Assembly (NCBI GenBank): GCA_023055355.1
Contig: JALJCS010000015.1
Coordinates: 20,201,516 to 20,265,515, forward strand
Source of the DNA: Agelaius tricolor
Taxonomy: Eukaryota > Chordata > Aves > Passeriformes > Icteridae
DNA length: 64,000 bases
Reading direction: 5' to 3'
The notes beneath the pieces were generated by a model that was not told where the DNA came from, did not search any database, and saw only the letters and a list, made by a program, of their open reading frames with translations. Both the position numbers and the translations under genes were made by a program. Below are positions 1 to 11,683 of this stretch, one piece after another (position 1 is the stretch's first letter; the number at the start of each line of letters is the position of its first letter).

Positions 1-1
1 G

Positions 2-56
2 GGGATCTCCCTTGATTGGAATTAGGGATCTCCCCTGGTTGGAATTAGGGATCTCC
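2..56. repeat. 27-bp tandem repeat, two copies
   Basis: The phrase gggatctccc followed by a ttggaattag segment occurs twice and begins a third time. The array may extend beyond the left edge of the window. Confidence 0.7.
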
Positions 57-57
57 C

Positions 58-1627
58 TTCCCAGGGCACAAATTCCCTTTGGGTGTGGAGGGCTGAATTT
101 TCCTGCTCCTTCCTTGGGCATTCCAGAGCTGCCTCCTCCTCAAATTTTCCCCATTTGGAGCATTTATCCTAAATATCCCTAATGAACCCATCCTGAATAT
201 CTGATACTCACCCTTCAGCCTTCTCACAGATCGTGGGTGATTTATAGAACCCTCATTTTTCATTTCAGAGCAATTCACTTGAATGAAGTGACCCAGATTA
301 AATGGAATTACAATTCCAAGTGCTCGGGATTTTAGGGAAAGTTTGGACTGTTGTTTGAGGTGTTTTTTGGGATAACAGCCCCCTGTTAGCTCTAAAACAC
401 AGCAATGCATTAGCCTAGGATTTGATCCACAGAATGGTTTGGGTTGGAATTTGGTTAAAATTTATTTATTCCAATTCTACCTTCCAGTAGGCCATGTTGT
501 TCCTGCAATCCAAAAAAAAATTAAAAACAAAAACCAAAAACCAACCTCTGCTCTCTCTGGAGTTATTTTACACTTAAATATTTCTCAGGGAAATTAATCC
601 TGAATGTATGTAGAAAAACACCCAAAAATGGAGTCACGTATCCTGCAAGACTTCCAGGAAATTAGCACAAGTGAATTACCACAAACAAAATTACCCTGCC
701 CAGAGCACGTGAGTTCAGGGGAGGGTTTGGAAATCAGCAGAGAAGGCTTGGAGGGTTTTTTGGTTTTTTTCCCCCTTGGAAATTTAATGGATCTCATCAT
801 TTTGCACAGCCCTATTAGAAATAGGAAAGAGCCTGCCTTGTCCAATTAGGAATTAGAAGGAGAGAGGCAACAGGGAGAAAGATTTCTATTTATATTTCAA
901 AAAATAATACAAAGGAAGAAAAGTGAACTTGTTCTTGAGCTCTTTGAAATCCTGCTGGATTGGGAATTCTCTTCTTTTGGATTGGGAGTTTTCTCCAGAA
1001 CAGCAGTGTTTGCTGTGCCAAAAAAATGCTGGGAATTTGTTGCCAAAAATGAATTGAAAATGCACCAAGGTGAGGATGAAGGGAAAACCAGCAGGGATGA
1101 GCTCTTCCAGAATCCAGGCACACATTCCCCAAAGGTGGGATATTTTGGGATATTTAAGTATTCACTGTGCCTCAGGAAGCAGGAAATTCCTCCTGCCATG
1201 GGGGAAACACAAAGCACAGTGGGACAAACAGGGAGGATGGAAGAGGTTTGGGAAATGCCCTTGATCCTGGGGGATGGAGCAGCCTCTGGGTGGTGATTGA
1301 TCATCCCAAGGTTCTGGAGCAGGGATGTCCCATGGCTCAGGGAAAACTGGTGGGGCTGGAAGTGCCAGGGGCAGCTCCAAAGCCCAGCCCAGAGCTTTTC
1401 CCAAACAAATGCTTTGGATCGTGGTAAAAATGACCAAGCTGGCTCTGGATGGGCTCAGCCTTTGGAGTTCCTGAGCTGTGTTTTCCAGCTGGGCTCCAAT
1501 TCCTCCTGCTGGAATGTGCCTGTGTCCTGCTGGCTCTGAGGAGGGGAGGGAGGGAAAGGGCAAACTCCTCCTGCATCAGGTGCATGGAAAACAGATCCCT
1601 GCTCTCCTGGCAGCCACAGCACAGCCC
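58..1627. other. Unique noncoding stretch
   Basis: Mixed-composition sequence with no recognisable repeat family, RNA gene or convincing exon. An A-rich patch lies near 510-545. Short open frames occur on both strands, but none has family resemblance or paired splice signals. Confidence 0.5.
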
Positions 1628-1985
1628 TGGAATGGCAATCCTGGAGTAACAATCCTGGAATGACAGCACTGGAGTGGCAATCCTGGAATGGCAGTCCGGG
1701 AATAACAGTCCTGGAATAGAAATCCTGGAGTAACAATCCTAGAATAACAATCCTGGAATGGCTGGAATAACAATTCTGGAATAGAAATCCCGGGGTAACA
1801 ATCCTAGAATAACAGTCCTGGAATGGCAATCCTGGAATGGCAGTCCTGGGATACCAGTCCTGGAATAGAAATCCTGGAGTAACAATCCTGGAATGGCAGT
1901 CCTGGAGTAACAATTCTGTAATAGAAATCCTGGAATAGCAATCCTGGAATAGAAATCCCTGGAGTAACAATGCTGGAATGGCAGC
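1628..1985. repeat. 14-bp minisatellite, about 25 copies
   Basis: The unit tggaatggcaatcc and variants (tggagtaacaatcc, tggaatagaaatcc) repeat head to tail. Copies differ at two to four positions, so the array is not freshly homogenised. Open frames through it on the minus strand are products of the repeat. Confidence 0.9.
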
Positions 1986-2109
1986 AGGGGAGATGCAGGG
2001 AGGGAGGGTGGCTGTGCTGGTGGGGAGGGAGATGTTGGAGCTGCCCTTTCCATGGGGTTCAGCTCTTCCAGCTGCTCAGATCCTGTCCCCCAGCGCAGGG
2101 AAACTTTTC

Positions 2110-2303
2110 AGGGAGACACCAGGATAAAAGGGAATGGCTTCCCACTGGTGATGGGGTTTTGGGAAGGAATTCCTCCCTGTGAGGGTGGGCAGGCTCTGGC
2201 TGTGGCTGCCCCTGGATCCCTGGCAGTGCCCAAGGCCAGGCTGGGCACTGGGGCTTGGAGCAGCCTGGGGCAGTGGGAGGTGTCCCTGCCATGGCCTTTC
2301 CAT
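2110..2303 (+). mobile_element. CR1 LINE 3' fragment
   Basis: The plus strand carries the CR1 sense 3'-region landmarks in order: gaattcctccctgtgagggtg, gctgcccctggatccctgg, caaggccaggctgg, ttggagcagcctggg and ggaggtgtccctgccatgg. CR1 is the dominant avian LINE and is normally 5'-truncated. The copy is diverged and lacks a clear octamer tail. Confidence 0.85.
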
Positions 2304-3729
2304 GACTCCTGTGAGCCAGCACAGTGCCCTGCTGCTGGCACATCCTGCTGGGACGCAGGGTGCCCGTGCCCTGCTGGTTTGCTCACCCCAGCCACCATTT
2401 GTGGCTGTCCCCTGCGGAATTCCTGCTGCTTTTTGGCTGTGCCCTCCCATCCCAGGGTGCTCCAGGCTGGGAGCTGCTCCCTCCAGAGCCATCCTGGCAG
2501 GGCCAGGGCAGGGCTTGGTCCCTGTGCCAGGGCTGTGGCTGCTGCCAGGTGAGATCTGTCAGCTCCAGCACGCAGGTACAACCAGTGAGGCTGAGGGAAC
2601 AGCAGCTCCCAGCTCCTGGAATGTTTTTTCTCCCTGTAAAGTTCACAGCCAGGTCAGTGCACTCCAGAGGGGTTTTTTTGTTGTTGTTGCTGTCACAGTG
2701 GGGAATTCTCTGGCTCAGCCTCTCTTTGCTCCCAGTGGAAACTCCTTGGCAGGTGAAGCGTGGATTCACCTGCCTCACCTCAGGCAGCTGAGGCAGATGC
2801 CAAACCTGAGCCGATCATCCCAGAACAACCACGGAAAGGCACCTGGAATGTCCTCAAGCAGGTGGCTCTGGGATCTGGGGGAGCACCAGGAGTCCCCAGG
2901 ACATGGGGCACAAATTCCAGCCTCTCCTGGATGGGTCTAAGCAGCCTCTGGGTCCCCAGGGGAGGGACAGGACTCAGTGCAGGGGTCCCTGCAGGGGCTC
3001 AGGACTTCACTGGGACCTCCCTGAGTTTCCCAAGGGGAATCCCTCTGGATGAGGCAGAAAGGTTTCCCTGTCTCAGGACATTTTGCTGCTCCAGCACCAT
3101 CCCAGTGAAGCTCCCAGCACTTGGAATGAGCTGCTCCAGGACTCTGTCTGGACAGGCTGTTTTCTGCACCAAAATGTGGTCGTTGGATGTGAAAAATTTT
3201 TGGCTTCCACTGAATTATTGGAGTGCTGGATTGGATGTGGGATGGACTGAAACTCCCCCCACGCCCTGTCCAGCCTTCTCCCCTCTTCCCTGAAGAAATC
3301 CCCCTCCCAAACAAAGCTTTGTTATGTCTCATTGTCTTCTCTGGCACTTGGAATTGGGAGTTTTTCCCATCTCTCTCTCTCTGGCATCTTTCCACACTCT
3401 CCAAGGCTTTGTTGGTTTTGCAGTGATTCCCACTCTGGGACTCGACTCCAGGACCATGGGAAAGGCTCTGTGGCTGGGATGGGGCTGGGGAGAGGCACCT
3501 CTGACCCTGCAGGGCTGGGCTGGGTGAGGAACACGCAGGAGGATCTGCTGGGAGCCTGGAAGGAATCCCAGTTTTATTCCTCAATCCCCGCTTTGGCACA
3601 GCCCAGATGTGGCCATCAGGAACACGTGTCCTTCCTTCCTTCCTTCCTTGGGGACAACACTCTCTGGGGCTGGGCTGGGCTCTGGTTGTGTCCAGGGATT
3701 CCAGAGAATTATCTGCATTTCCAGCATTA
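2304..3729. other. Unique noncoding stretch
   Basis: No family recognised. It holds a short (GTT)n-like run near 2670-2690 and a CTTC microsatellite at 3636-3656. Open frames on both strands look like background of GC-rich sequence. Confidence 0.45.
3636..3656. repeat. (CTTC)n microsatellite
   Basis: About five uninterrupted cttc units. Confidence 0.8.
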
Positions 3730-3835
3730 TCAGGTCATGGAATCGTAGAAAGTTTGGGATGGGAACTTTAAAGCTCATCTGGTCCTACAAGGAGCAGGGA
3801 CCCCTTCACCTGGCGCAGGTCACTGGGGTTGAACA
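3730..3835 (-). mobile_element. Diverged CR1-like fragment
   Basis: The plus strand reads atggaatcgtagaaagtttg followed by gggaactttaaagctcatct and a 'gtcctac' segment. This is the reverse complement of a CR1 3' terminus. Only about 100 bp is recognisable. Confidence 0.6.
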
Positions 3836-4189
3836 TTCCCAGGGAAACACGAGGCATTCCAGCCTGGGAACTGCAGTGCATGGGAAGGGTCCCAGGCAGA
3901 GCCTCAGCAGGGCCAGCAGCTGTGGGGTGACATTTCCTGTGGGCCAGGAGACACCAGGGGGACTGGGAAAACACCCTGCACCTTGCAGCCTTTTGTCCAG
4001 CTGGAAATCTTCCCCTGGAGCTGGAATAAAGAGAGATTTCCCCCAGAGAGAGCAAAACCCATGGAAATGCCAGCGTGATGCTGGTCTTGCTGTGCCTCCA
4101 TCCCTCTGGAACCTGCAGGGCTGCAAACCTGGACATAACCAGGGCTTCTCCTGACTCCGCCACTCCCTCTGCAGGTTATTCCCAATCCC
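3836..4189. other. Unique noncoding stretch
   Basis: Nothing recognised between the CR1 fragment and the AT-rich module that follows. Confidence 0.4.
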
Positions 4190-4600
4190 GTGCATTTCTT
4201 GCAGCAAATGAGGTTTCCCAATCCCTGGATAAGATCTGCCTTGCCCTCGGTGGAGTCATTAATTCAATCTGTTGCAATAGCACTTTAATTGGGTTAAATT
4301 AGTGCGCACCAGTCCCAGGAGCAGTGGAATAAAGCTCCTAATTGTGTGAGGATGCCGAGTGCTGGGCGGGATCCTGGTCCTTATCTCTTATCTCTTATCT
4401 GTCTCCCAGTGCATCCTGTCTCCCAGTCATTCCCGGTGCCAGCATTCCAGCAATCCCCAGCTGAATGCTCCACAGTGTGGTAAAACCTCGCGGTTGTGGC
4501 TGGACTGCCAGAAAAAGCAGAGTTAAAATTAATCAGGGTTTAATAGGAGTTAATCAGATGTAATCAGAGTTAATCAGATTTAAATCAGAGTTTGATTGCT
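4190..4600. promoter_or_regulatory. Candidate cis-regulatory module (homeodomain and GATA sites)
   Basis: An AT-rich, non-repetitive island in GC-rich surroundings. It contains gtcattaattcaatctg, actttaattgggttaaatta and ctaattgtg, all homeodomain-type TAAT cores. Three TTATCT (GATA-type) motifs at 7-bp period lie at 4381-4400, and four TAATCA-type motifs at 10-bp period lie at 4551-4590. Stops interrupt all frames, so it is unlikely to be coding. Calling it regulatory is inference from motif density; cross-species conservation is untested. Confidence 0.35.
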
Positions 4601-5189
4601 TGTGTTGTGCCAGGTGGGACGATGATCCCAAATTCTGTGTGATGTCCTTTATCCTCCATGTCCCACATTCCTGTCCCCCCTGAGCTCTGCTGTTTGCAGG
4701 ACCAAGCTGAGCTTTGTCAGGAGCCTCTGATCCATGGAAAAGCTGGCTCCGTGCATGGGAATGGGTGAAAGGATTCAGGTGCTCTGCAGTGAGCCGGGAA
4801 TCCAGACAGGATGATCCCAGCATGGATTGTCCCAGAGCCAGCTCTGCCTTGGAGAGCACCACCAATCCCAAAGAACCCCTGGTGCTTTATTCCAGCTAAG
4901 CCAAGACGCAGATTTAGACAAAATAATAAATGTCCAAATCCATTCTCCTGCTCCTTTGCCTGTAATGCACGGTGAAAGGTCTTTGAACACAATTCCAAGC
5001 CCTCTGAACAATCCCATATCCCCCCTCCTCCTGCTCCAATGCACCTGAGCTCCCCTCCAGGAGCTGCCTTGGCTTCATTCCCAAAAACAGGGGCTGGGAA
5101 TTCCTCCCTCTCCTAACTTCCCGTCCTTTTCCAGAGGATCCCTGCTCAGGCCCAGCATGGGATCCAGGCATGCCCCCAGCTCCGCTCTT
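4601..5189. other. Unique noncoding stretch
   Basis: No repeat family, RNA gene or exon recognised. Confidence 0.4.
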
Positions 5190-5470
5190 TGGTCCTTTCA
5201 GCGCCGGAATTCAGCTTTAAAAACCGCTTTGTCTGAGTGAGCCGGGTGTTTCTGGCTGTGCAGCTTCCAGAGGCTCATCCATGGAAAACAGCAATGGGAA
5301 AAACAGATCCAGGAGGTTTTCAGTCATAAAACACAGACCGAAAATGCCCTCGGTGAGCAGAGTTCACAGGCAGGACGAAGGCTCCCGAAACCATCCGGGT
5401 TTTTCTTTTTTTGCAGGATAATAATGTTTTTCATGGATTATTGGGATAAGATTGAGAAACAAAGCCAAAA
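5190..5470. promoter_or_regulatory. Candidate conserved noncoding element
   Basis: Non-repetitive AT-leaning block with cagctttaaaaaccgctttg, cagtcataaaacacagac and ataataatgtttttcatgg. It lacks the usual local repeat vocabulary. Regulatory status is inferred from composition only. Confidence 0.25.
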
Positions 5471-5689
5471 AGAAAAAAAATCTCCAGTGCTTTAAGTTTC
5501 TGGCATCCCATGTTCCCGACATCCCAGGTCTCAGGAGAGCTGGAGCTCAGGCTTGGAGATGCCCAAAGCAAGGGAAAAAGGGCAACGCTGAGCGAGTTCT
5601 GGCTGTTCCCACCCTGCAGACTGAAGGAATTGTGTGAGCTCCAGGAGGGAATCCCCAGCTGTCCTGGCATCCAATCACCCCAGAGCAGC

Positions 5690-6245
5690 ACTAATTGCAG
5701 CTGCACTAACGAGCTTTTCCCCAGCACCACATCCCGGCTCTCCCTCTCTGTCGGGTCCGTCTGTCTGTCTCTGCCCCGACACGGGCAGGGCGGTTCTTGG
5801 GTGGACGCGTTTCAAAGGACGAGTCTGGACTCTTCTGCTTTTCGGTCTTCAGATTGTTTCTTGTTTCTTATCTACAGAATTTTCTGTCTGCCCAACAGAG
5901 GTCTGATCTGCAAGGCAGCCAAGGGCACTCTGCCCACCCACAGGGCGGTCATGTCTTTTTATACTAAAATCTACGTACATGATATTTACCTTTATTTTCC
6001 AATACTTTTCACCCATGTTAGCAAGTGCACCTTCACCATAAACCAATCCCCAAGTGCCAACATCACCACAGGAGATGGAGGACAAGAAGAAGAAAGAAGA
6101 AGGACGAGACACGCCCTGATCCCTCCATCTTGTCTCCATAACCCCCCTGTACCAAAAACCTTAAGGTTTATATTTCACCCTCTAAATGTGTCCCTTTTAC
6201 ACCCTTCACTCTAAAGTGATTCTCATGTCCTCAAACTCTTGTCAC
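5690..6245 (-). mobile_element. Solo LTR-like block of an endogenous retrovirus
   Basis: Read on the minus strand, the block has a U3-like start (gacaagagtttgaggacatg), a TATA-type motif (tagtataaaaag near 5955-5965), then a gc-rich segment containing gaccgccctgtgggtgggca and gcagatcagacctctgttgg, and a degenerate poly(A)-signal region before a pyrimidine/purine-rich end. This order resembles passerine endogenous retrovirus LTRs. No internal gag, pol or env remnant flanks it, so it looks like a solo LTR. No clear target-site duplication was found and both ends are approximate. Confidence 0.6.
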
Positions 6246-7379
6246 TTCTGTGGATGGATCAAAATCAAGCCACCAAACACTCTTGGCAACATTCCAGGAT
6301 TTCCGAGACCCCCAAGGGTTCTCCTGGCATCTCTGGACATCGGGAACGATGTGCTGAGATCCCACACCTCTCCTTCCCCCATCCCATTCCTGCTCCCAGC
6401 ATTGTTGTGTTTTCCTTGATTTGTCCATTATCCAGTGACAATCCCTAATTAAGGAACGAGGTGCTGGAGCTGGTGGAGCACCCCTGGCTGTGGAGATCTC
6501 CCAGGAATATCTGCCTTTGCCATCAGGCTCCAGGGCTGTTTGTTTGTGGGAAGCAGCAGCCGGAGAAGCTCTCGTTCCACGCTTCCCATCTGTCTCCAGC
6601 AGGGAGCTTTTCCACACCTCGGCATTCCTGGCAACCAGGGAGTTCCCTCTGGAGCTTTCCTGCCCTTCTCCTGCCTCTCCACACCTTTTGAGGGAAGTTT
6701 CTGCCTCTCCTCCCACGCTGTCACCTCTGGGCAGGGGCACGGGGGTGGCTCCAAGCCTCTGGATCCCCATCTGGTGCTCCAGCAGCAATTCCTGTCCCAC
6801 TGCTCCATCCCCAGCTCCAGGGAAAAGCAGGAAAGCAGGACAACAGCTACCTGTGGGTATTTCAATTGATAAGAGAGTTCAAAGCCATTAATTCATTGAT
6901 TTTTGGGGTAGATTTGGTTTAAATCTCATTTATGGTTCATTTTGGCTGCTGCCAAAGGGTAAATTATGGATTCCAGGACTTTTTCCCATTTTTGGAGCCT
7001 TAAAATGGGATTTGACATCCCCAGGCAGCTTTGGGGACAGCTTAGGTGGCTTTGGGCTGCCGTGGCAGGAAATAGAGGGAAAATCAGGATTAGAATCCAT
7101 CAGCACTGGGAAAATGGGGACAAAAGCTTTTTTTCCAGTTTGGAGTGGTTTATTTACATGGGTGGGAAAGGATTTTCCATCTGTTTGCTGGGATTTGGTT
7201 GGTTTGGAGGGGTAGGATGTGCATCCAAGGCTTCATTCCCAAAACCTGCTCCTGTCCCACCTAGAGCCCTCAGCCTGGGGCTCCCCAGCTCCTCAATCCA
7301 TGGGGCACAGCCGGGTTCCCGGGATGGATGAACACGGATAAGGATAGGAGGGAGCTCAGGGATCCGCTTCACTCCAGCT
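6246..7379. other. Unique noncoding stretch
   Basis: No repeat or gene recognised. Open frames of up to about 190 codons overlap on both strands, which is typical of GC-rich noncoding DNA. Confidence 0.4.
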
Positions 7380-7720
7380 GAAACTCCAGGATTCCTTGGG
7401 AATCCCGAGGCTGCCGGAGCTCCAAGCCGATTTCCCGAGCTCTGCTCCGGCTGCCTTTCCCCCTCCTGGGGCGATTTTGCTGGAAAAGCAGACGGGAATT
7501 GCTCCTGGAGCACCGCGGCTCCTGCCGGGAGCGCGGGTCCCTGCTGGAAGCGGCGGAGGGAAGCGGGGATTGCGCAGGGATGCGGGATGCAGGCTCGGTT
7601 CCCGGCGGGTTCCCTTTTTCCCTTTTCCAGGGAAAGGAGGCATCGCCTGCCCTGGGGACGGCCCTGCTAAAGCCATTCCCGAGCTGCCTCCAGCCCCTCG
7701 CGCTCCTTGGTCTTCCATAG
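7380..7720. promoter_or_regulatory. CpG-rich patch
   Basis: CpG density rises clearly here (for example gagcaccgcggctcctgccg and gaagcggcggagggaagcg). It is island-like in length, but no TATA box, initiator or exon can be tied to it. It could be an unrecognised promoter or simply unmethylated GC-rich DNA. Confidence 0.35.
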
Positions 7721-7794
7721 GAAACTTCGCTCCAGAGCCCAGAGTTTGCTCCGGGTTTTATGGGGTTGCGCAATCCAGGGGCTGCTCCAGAGGG

Positions 7795-8450
7795 GGGAAT
7801 TTTTTTTTTCATTTCATTTCGTTGTTATTTAAATTTTTCCGGCTTTATTAGCAAAAATTTTATTTTATTTTTTCTGGTTTTCCAAATTTTATTTTATTTT
7901 CACTTTACTTTTACTTTTTATTAATTTTTTGTTCATTTATTTAATTATATTTTTATTAATTTTTGGTTCATTTATTTAATTATATTTTTATTAATTTCGG
8001 TTCATTTATTTAATTATATTTTTATTTTCGGCTTATTTATTTATAATGTTTATTTTGGTTTATTTTTGTCTTTTTATTTTACTTATTTCCTTTATGTTTT
8101 TATTTCTATTTTATTTTACGTTTTGATTTTTTAATCTTACTCCTGATTTTAATTCTATTTTACTTTTTATTTAATTTTAAAATTCTTTTTCATTTTACTT
8201 TTATTTTCGTCTTTTTATTTCCTTCTTTTATTTAATTTCTATTTATTCCTTTTCATTGTACTTCAGTAATTTTTATTTTTATTTTATTTTTTAGTTTTAC
8301 TTTCTATTTCAGTCTTCTTCTTATGCCATTTCTTTTTTAAATGTAATTTTTTTCTTTTTATTTCTTTTTAATTTTATTTCAATTTTTATTTTATTTACTT
8401 TATTATTTATTTGTTTTCTTATTTTATTTTATTCCATTCCATTCCCCAAC
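7795..8450. repeat. 650-bp T-rich low-complexity tract
   Basis: The plus strand is mostly T with A and very little G or C (tttatttaattatattttta, ttattttattttatttt). A unit of about 30 bp, tttattaatttnggttcatttatttaattata in degenerate form, repeats three to four times at 7918-8030. The remainder is degenerate TTTTA/TTTAT pentamers. Confidence 0.85.
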
Positions 8451-9780
8451 CAAGTGGCAAAAATACCTCTTAGACTGAATATAAGGGAAGGATCACAGGA
8501 TTTTCCTCCCAACCCAAAGCCCCACGCTCAGGACTTGCCTCAAAGCTCCCAAACGCCAGCAGAGGGAATTTGGGATATTCCCTCTGCAGGTTTAATCCCA
8601 AAGTTTAGGGATTTGTGCTCAGAGGGCCTTGAGAAAGTGAATGAGAAATGGAAATATTCCCATGAAAAGGGGTTTGGAAGTCGCTAGGGACAGCACAGGG
8701 TGCCTTTGGAGTGCTGTGCCAGCAAATAGAGGGAAAATTATCCACAAGGATCTGGGAAAAGGGTCAGGAAAGCTCTTTACCACTTTGGCTTTGCAGGACA
8801 TCAAATGCTTTTCCTTCTGTCGGGTGGAATTTGCTTCCAGGGGGGAATTTTGACGTTCCCTCCCCCTCTTCTGCCCTTTTTTGCCGGAGCATCCAAGGAA
8901 GCTCCTGGCTTCTGCAAGGTTTCCAGATTTTCTTTTTCCACGATGTAACCTTTTAAAAATTCTTCTGCCCTTAGGAATCTTGGGATGTTTCAGGTTTCCT
9001 TGGCCAATCCGGAGCCTTGTGGAGCTCAAGCTGTTCCTTTGAAGCCACAAAAGGCTCAAATGCAACCTAAGGAATTTGCTACCAGAAAGGGTGGAAAATT
9101 CCCCCTCCTCTGGGATGTTCCCTGCCGGATTCAGTGGCAAGAAAAGGGGAGGGAAATAAAAAGGGCAGGGAAATAAAAATGAGGAATAACTCGGCATTTG
9201 GGGCCCAATAAAAACAGGGAATCTTAAAGCAAAATGAAAAAAAATTGAGAGGGTTTATGGGTGTTTGAGGAAAGGTCAGATTTTACTGGATTTCCTCCCA
9301 AGAAGGTCGGAATTTCAAAAGGTTGATCAAGAAATGGTCCCTGCGTGGTTCTGCTGCGCAAAATGTGGAAGTTGTGGAGTGGAGGTGGTGACAAATCCCA
9401 TGAATTTTTATTTATTTCCTACAATTCAATAATTTCTCTTTCGTTGGCTGGAGATAAAGCTTTGCTCAGATCCACGGTGGGGATGTTGGGACGAGGCTCC
9501 AGCTCGGGGCCATCTCAAGACACTCATAAATAATTGGAATTAGGGATTGATTTTCCAGTACCGGCTCCTTGGGTTCAATGGGGATGTGATGGAAAAATGG
9601 GAACAGCAGTTTGGGGAAAGGACCTGCAGCGCTTCCTCATCCCAAACATTCCTGAGGGGGATTTTCCTGCTGTTGTCTGGATTCTCCATTTGGAGATCAC
9701 CGTGTCTTCAACAGAAAAACAATTTCAATCTGATCCAGCTTGTTCTGGATCCCTCCAAACCAAATCCAGAAACCTCATCT
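8451..9780. other. Unique noncoding stretch
   Basis: No repeat or exon recognised. The composition is less GC-rich than the neighbouring regions. Confidence 0.4.
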
Positions 9781-9781
9781 C

Positions 9782-9985
9782 ACATGGAATGATTTGGGTT
9801 GGAAGGGACACCAAAGCTCATCTCATTCCACCCCCTGCCATGCCAGGGACACCTCCCAGTATTCCAGGGTGCCCCAAGCCCCGTCCAGCCTGGCCTTGGA
9901 CACTTCCAGGGATCCAGGGGCAGCCACAGCTTCTCTAGGAATTCCAGCCCAGGAATCCTCTCCCTTCTGGCAAAACCCTGGCGAG
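9782..9985 (-). mobile_element. CR1 LINE 3' fragment
   Basis: The plus strand shows the antisense CR1 end: atggaatgatttgggttgga, then tgccagggacacctcccag, ccccaagccccgtccagcc and ggatccaggggcagccacag. Confidence 0.9.
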
Positions 9986-10289
9986 CTCAAACACCTGGCC
10001 CGACACATCCCAGCAGCTCCAGGAGCCCCTCAGGGCAAACCCCGGCCCAAGGAGAGGCAGGAGAGGGAATTCTGGGCAGCTAAAAATATTCCTGGGGGGA
10101 AAAATCCCACCTCATCCCCTTTTGGTGACTCCATCCCAACTCTGCGCTTGGCCGTGGTGCGGCTCCTGCCAAAGGCTGAGCTGGAGCTCCCGCTTTGTGC
10201 TCGGGCTCTGGCTGTTGCTGGTTTTCCTTGGGAGCAATCGGGATTTGCACGTTCAGACAACCTCCTGATGCTCGTCTGGCAGCAGGCAG

Positions 10290-10420
10290 GCCTGGATGCG
10301 GCGTAGGAAAGTTCCTTTGTCTCCTGTTTCCATTTTTCTTGGAAGGGAGGGCAGCGCGAGAGGCGGCGGCCGAGGAGCGAGGAGGGCTCGGATGCGCCGG
10401 CCAGATTCCTGCATCCAGCA
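10290..10420. promoter_or_regulatory. Short CpG-rich patch
   Basis: Contains gcagcgcgagaggcggcggc and gatgcgccggcc. No associated exon was identified. Confidence 0.25.
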
Positions 10421-10606
10421 GCTGAGAGCAGGGAAAGGGATTTATCCCTGGCTTGGGGGCCACAGCTGTGATGGGTGCAGGGCTGGAAAACTCCAGGGAG
10501 GATTCCCCTCCAGTGTCAGGATCCAGACCAGGATGGGGAGAGGGGGATGGAGCAGTGGGATGAGGATGGGAAGCAGCCCCCAGCAGGAATTCAGGTCCCC
10601 AGATGG

Positions 10607-10893
10607 GACAGTGGCACCCAAATCCTGGGACAGTGGCACCCCAAATCCTGGGACAGTGGCACCCAAACCCTGGGACAGTGGCACCCAAATCCTGGGACAG
10701 TGGCACCCAAATCCTGGGACAGTGGCACCCCAAATCCTGGAGCAGTGGCACCCCAAATCCTGGGACAGTGGCACCCAAATCCTGGAGCAGTGGCACCCAA
10801 ATCCTGGGACAGTGGCACCCAAATCCTGGAGCAGTGGCACCCAAATCCTGGGACAGTGGTACCCAAATCCTGGAGCAGTGGCACCCCAAATCC
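10607..10893. repeat. 22-bp minisatellite, about 13 copies
   Basis: The unit acagtggcacccaaatcctg plus gg alternates with a 23-bp form carrying an extra C and with a gagcag variant. Copies are very similar, which suggests fairly recent homogenisation. The long open frames on both strands are repeat by-products. Confidence 0.92.
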
Positions 10894-11034
10894 CATGGTG
10901 CTCACTGACTCCCTGAAATCCTCCGCTGCCGGAGATTCCTGGAGATTCCCCGGTTCATTTGGACTAAAAATGGTGGAACTGGAAGCCCAAGAAAATGTTA
11001 TCAGAGTGAGGAGAGAATAGCAAATCCACCCCTT

Positions 11035-11345
11035 TTTTTCCCCAGTGGAGTTATTTTGAAGGCAGCATCACTTTGCCTGGCGAAACCTGACTCAGGAATT
11101 TTGCCTCCTTGAGGCTGGCAGGGCTGGCAGCAGGACAGAAACGTTTGCTCCAAGAAAACTTGGCAGAAAGCGGGATTTCCATTAAAAAAACCCAACCCAA
11201 ACAAGAAATCGAGTTAATCCCTTCATTCTCTCCGTAGCTTTTCCCTCCCGAGCTGCCTTTCCACCGCCTGCCTGGGTGTGTTTCGGATCCCAGGTGCCTC
11301 CCAGCAATTAAGTGGAGTTAAAATTCCTTCCTGACCTTGGGTTTA
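11035..11345. promoter_or_regulatory. Candidate conserved noncoding element
   Basis: Non-repetitive block with cagcaattaagtggagttaa, gcatcactttgcctggcg and gggtttatcaagcacggc. It lacks local repeat vocabulary and has stops in every frame over most of its length. The function is inferred only. Confidence 0.22.
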
Positions 11346-11524
11346 TCAAGCACGGCGCTCAGGTTTGGCATCTGTCAGGCTGCTAAAAGCAACATCCCGC
11401 GTGCTGGGGCTGGTTCCCAAAGCCTGAGGGCACAGGGGGGATCGGGAGCAGCTGGGACCAGGAACAATGGTGGAGGCGGGAGATGCTCCCGTGGAAACGC
11501 GCTGCTGGAAAACCCAGAGGGAGC

Positions 11525-11550
11525 AAGAGGAGGAGGAGGAGGAGGAGGGG
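11525..11550. repeat. (GAG)n microsatellite
   Basis: About eight gag units. Confidence 0.8.
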
Positions 11551-11683
11551 TTGGCAGGCAGCCACGGCCACAGACACTCCCGGGAGGTACCTGTCCTGCT
11601 GGCTCTGCCTTTGGAACTCCTCGTCCGCGTGTGGATGAAGAGTTTGGCTCTCCCTCTCCGCTCCTCCCAAGGTGGGGCAGCCA

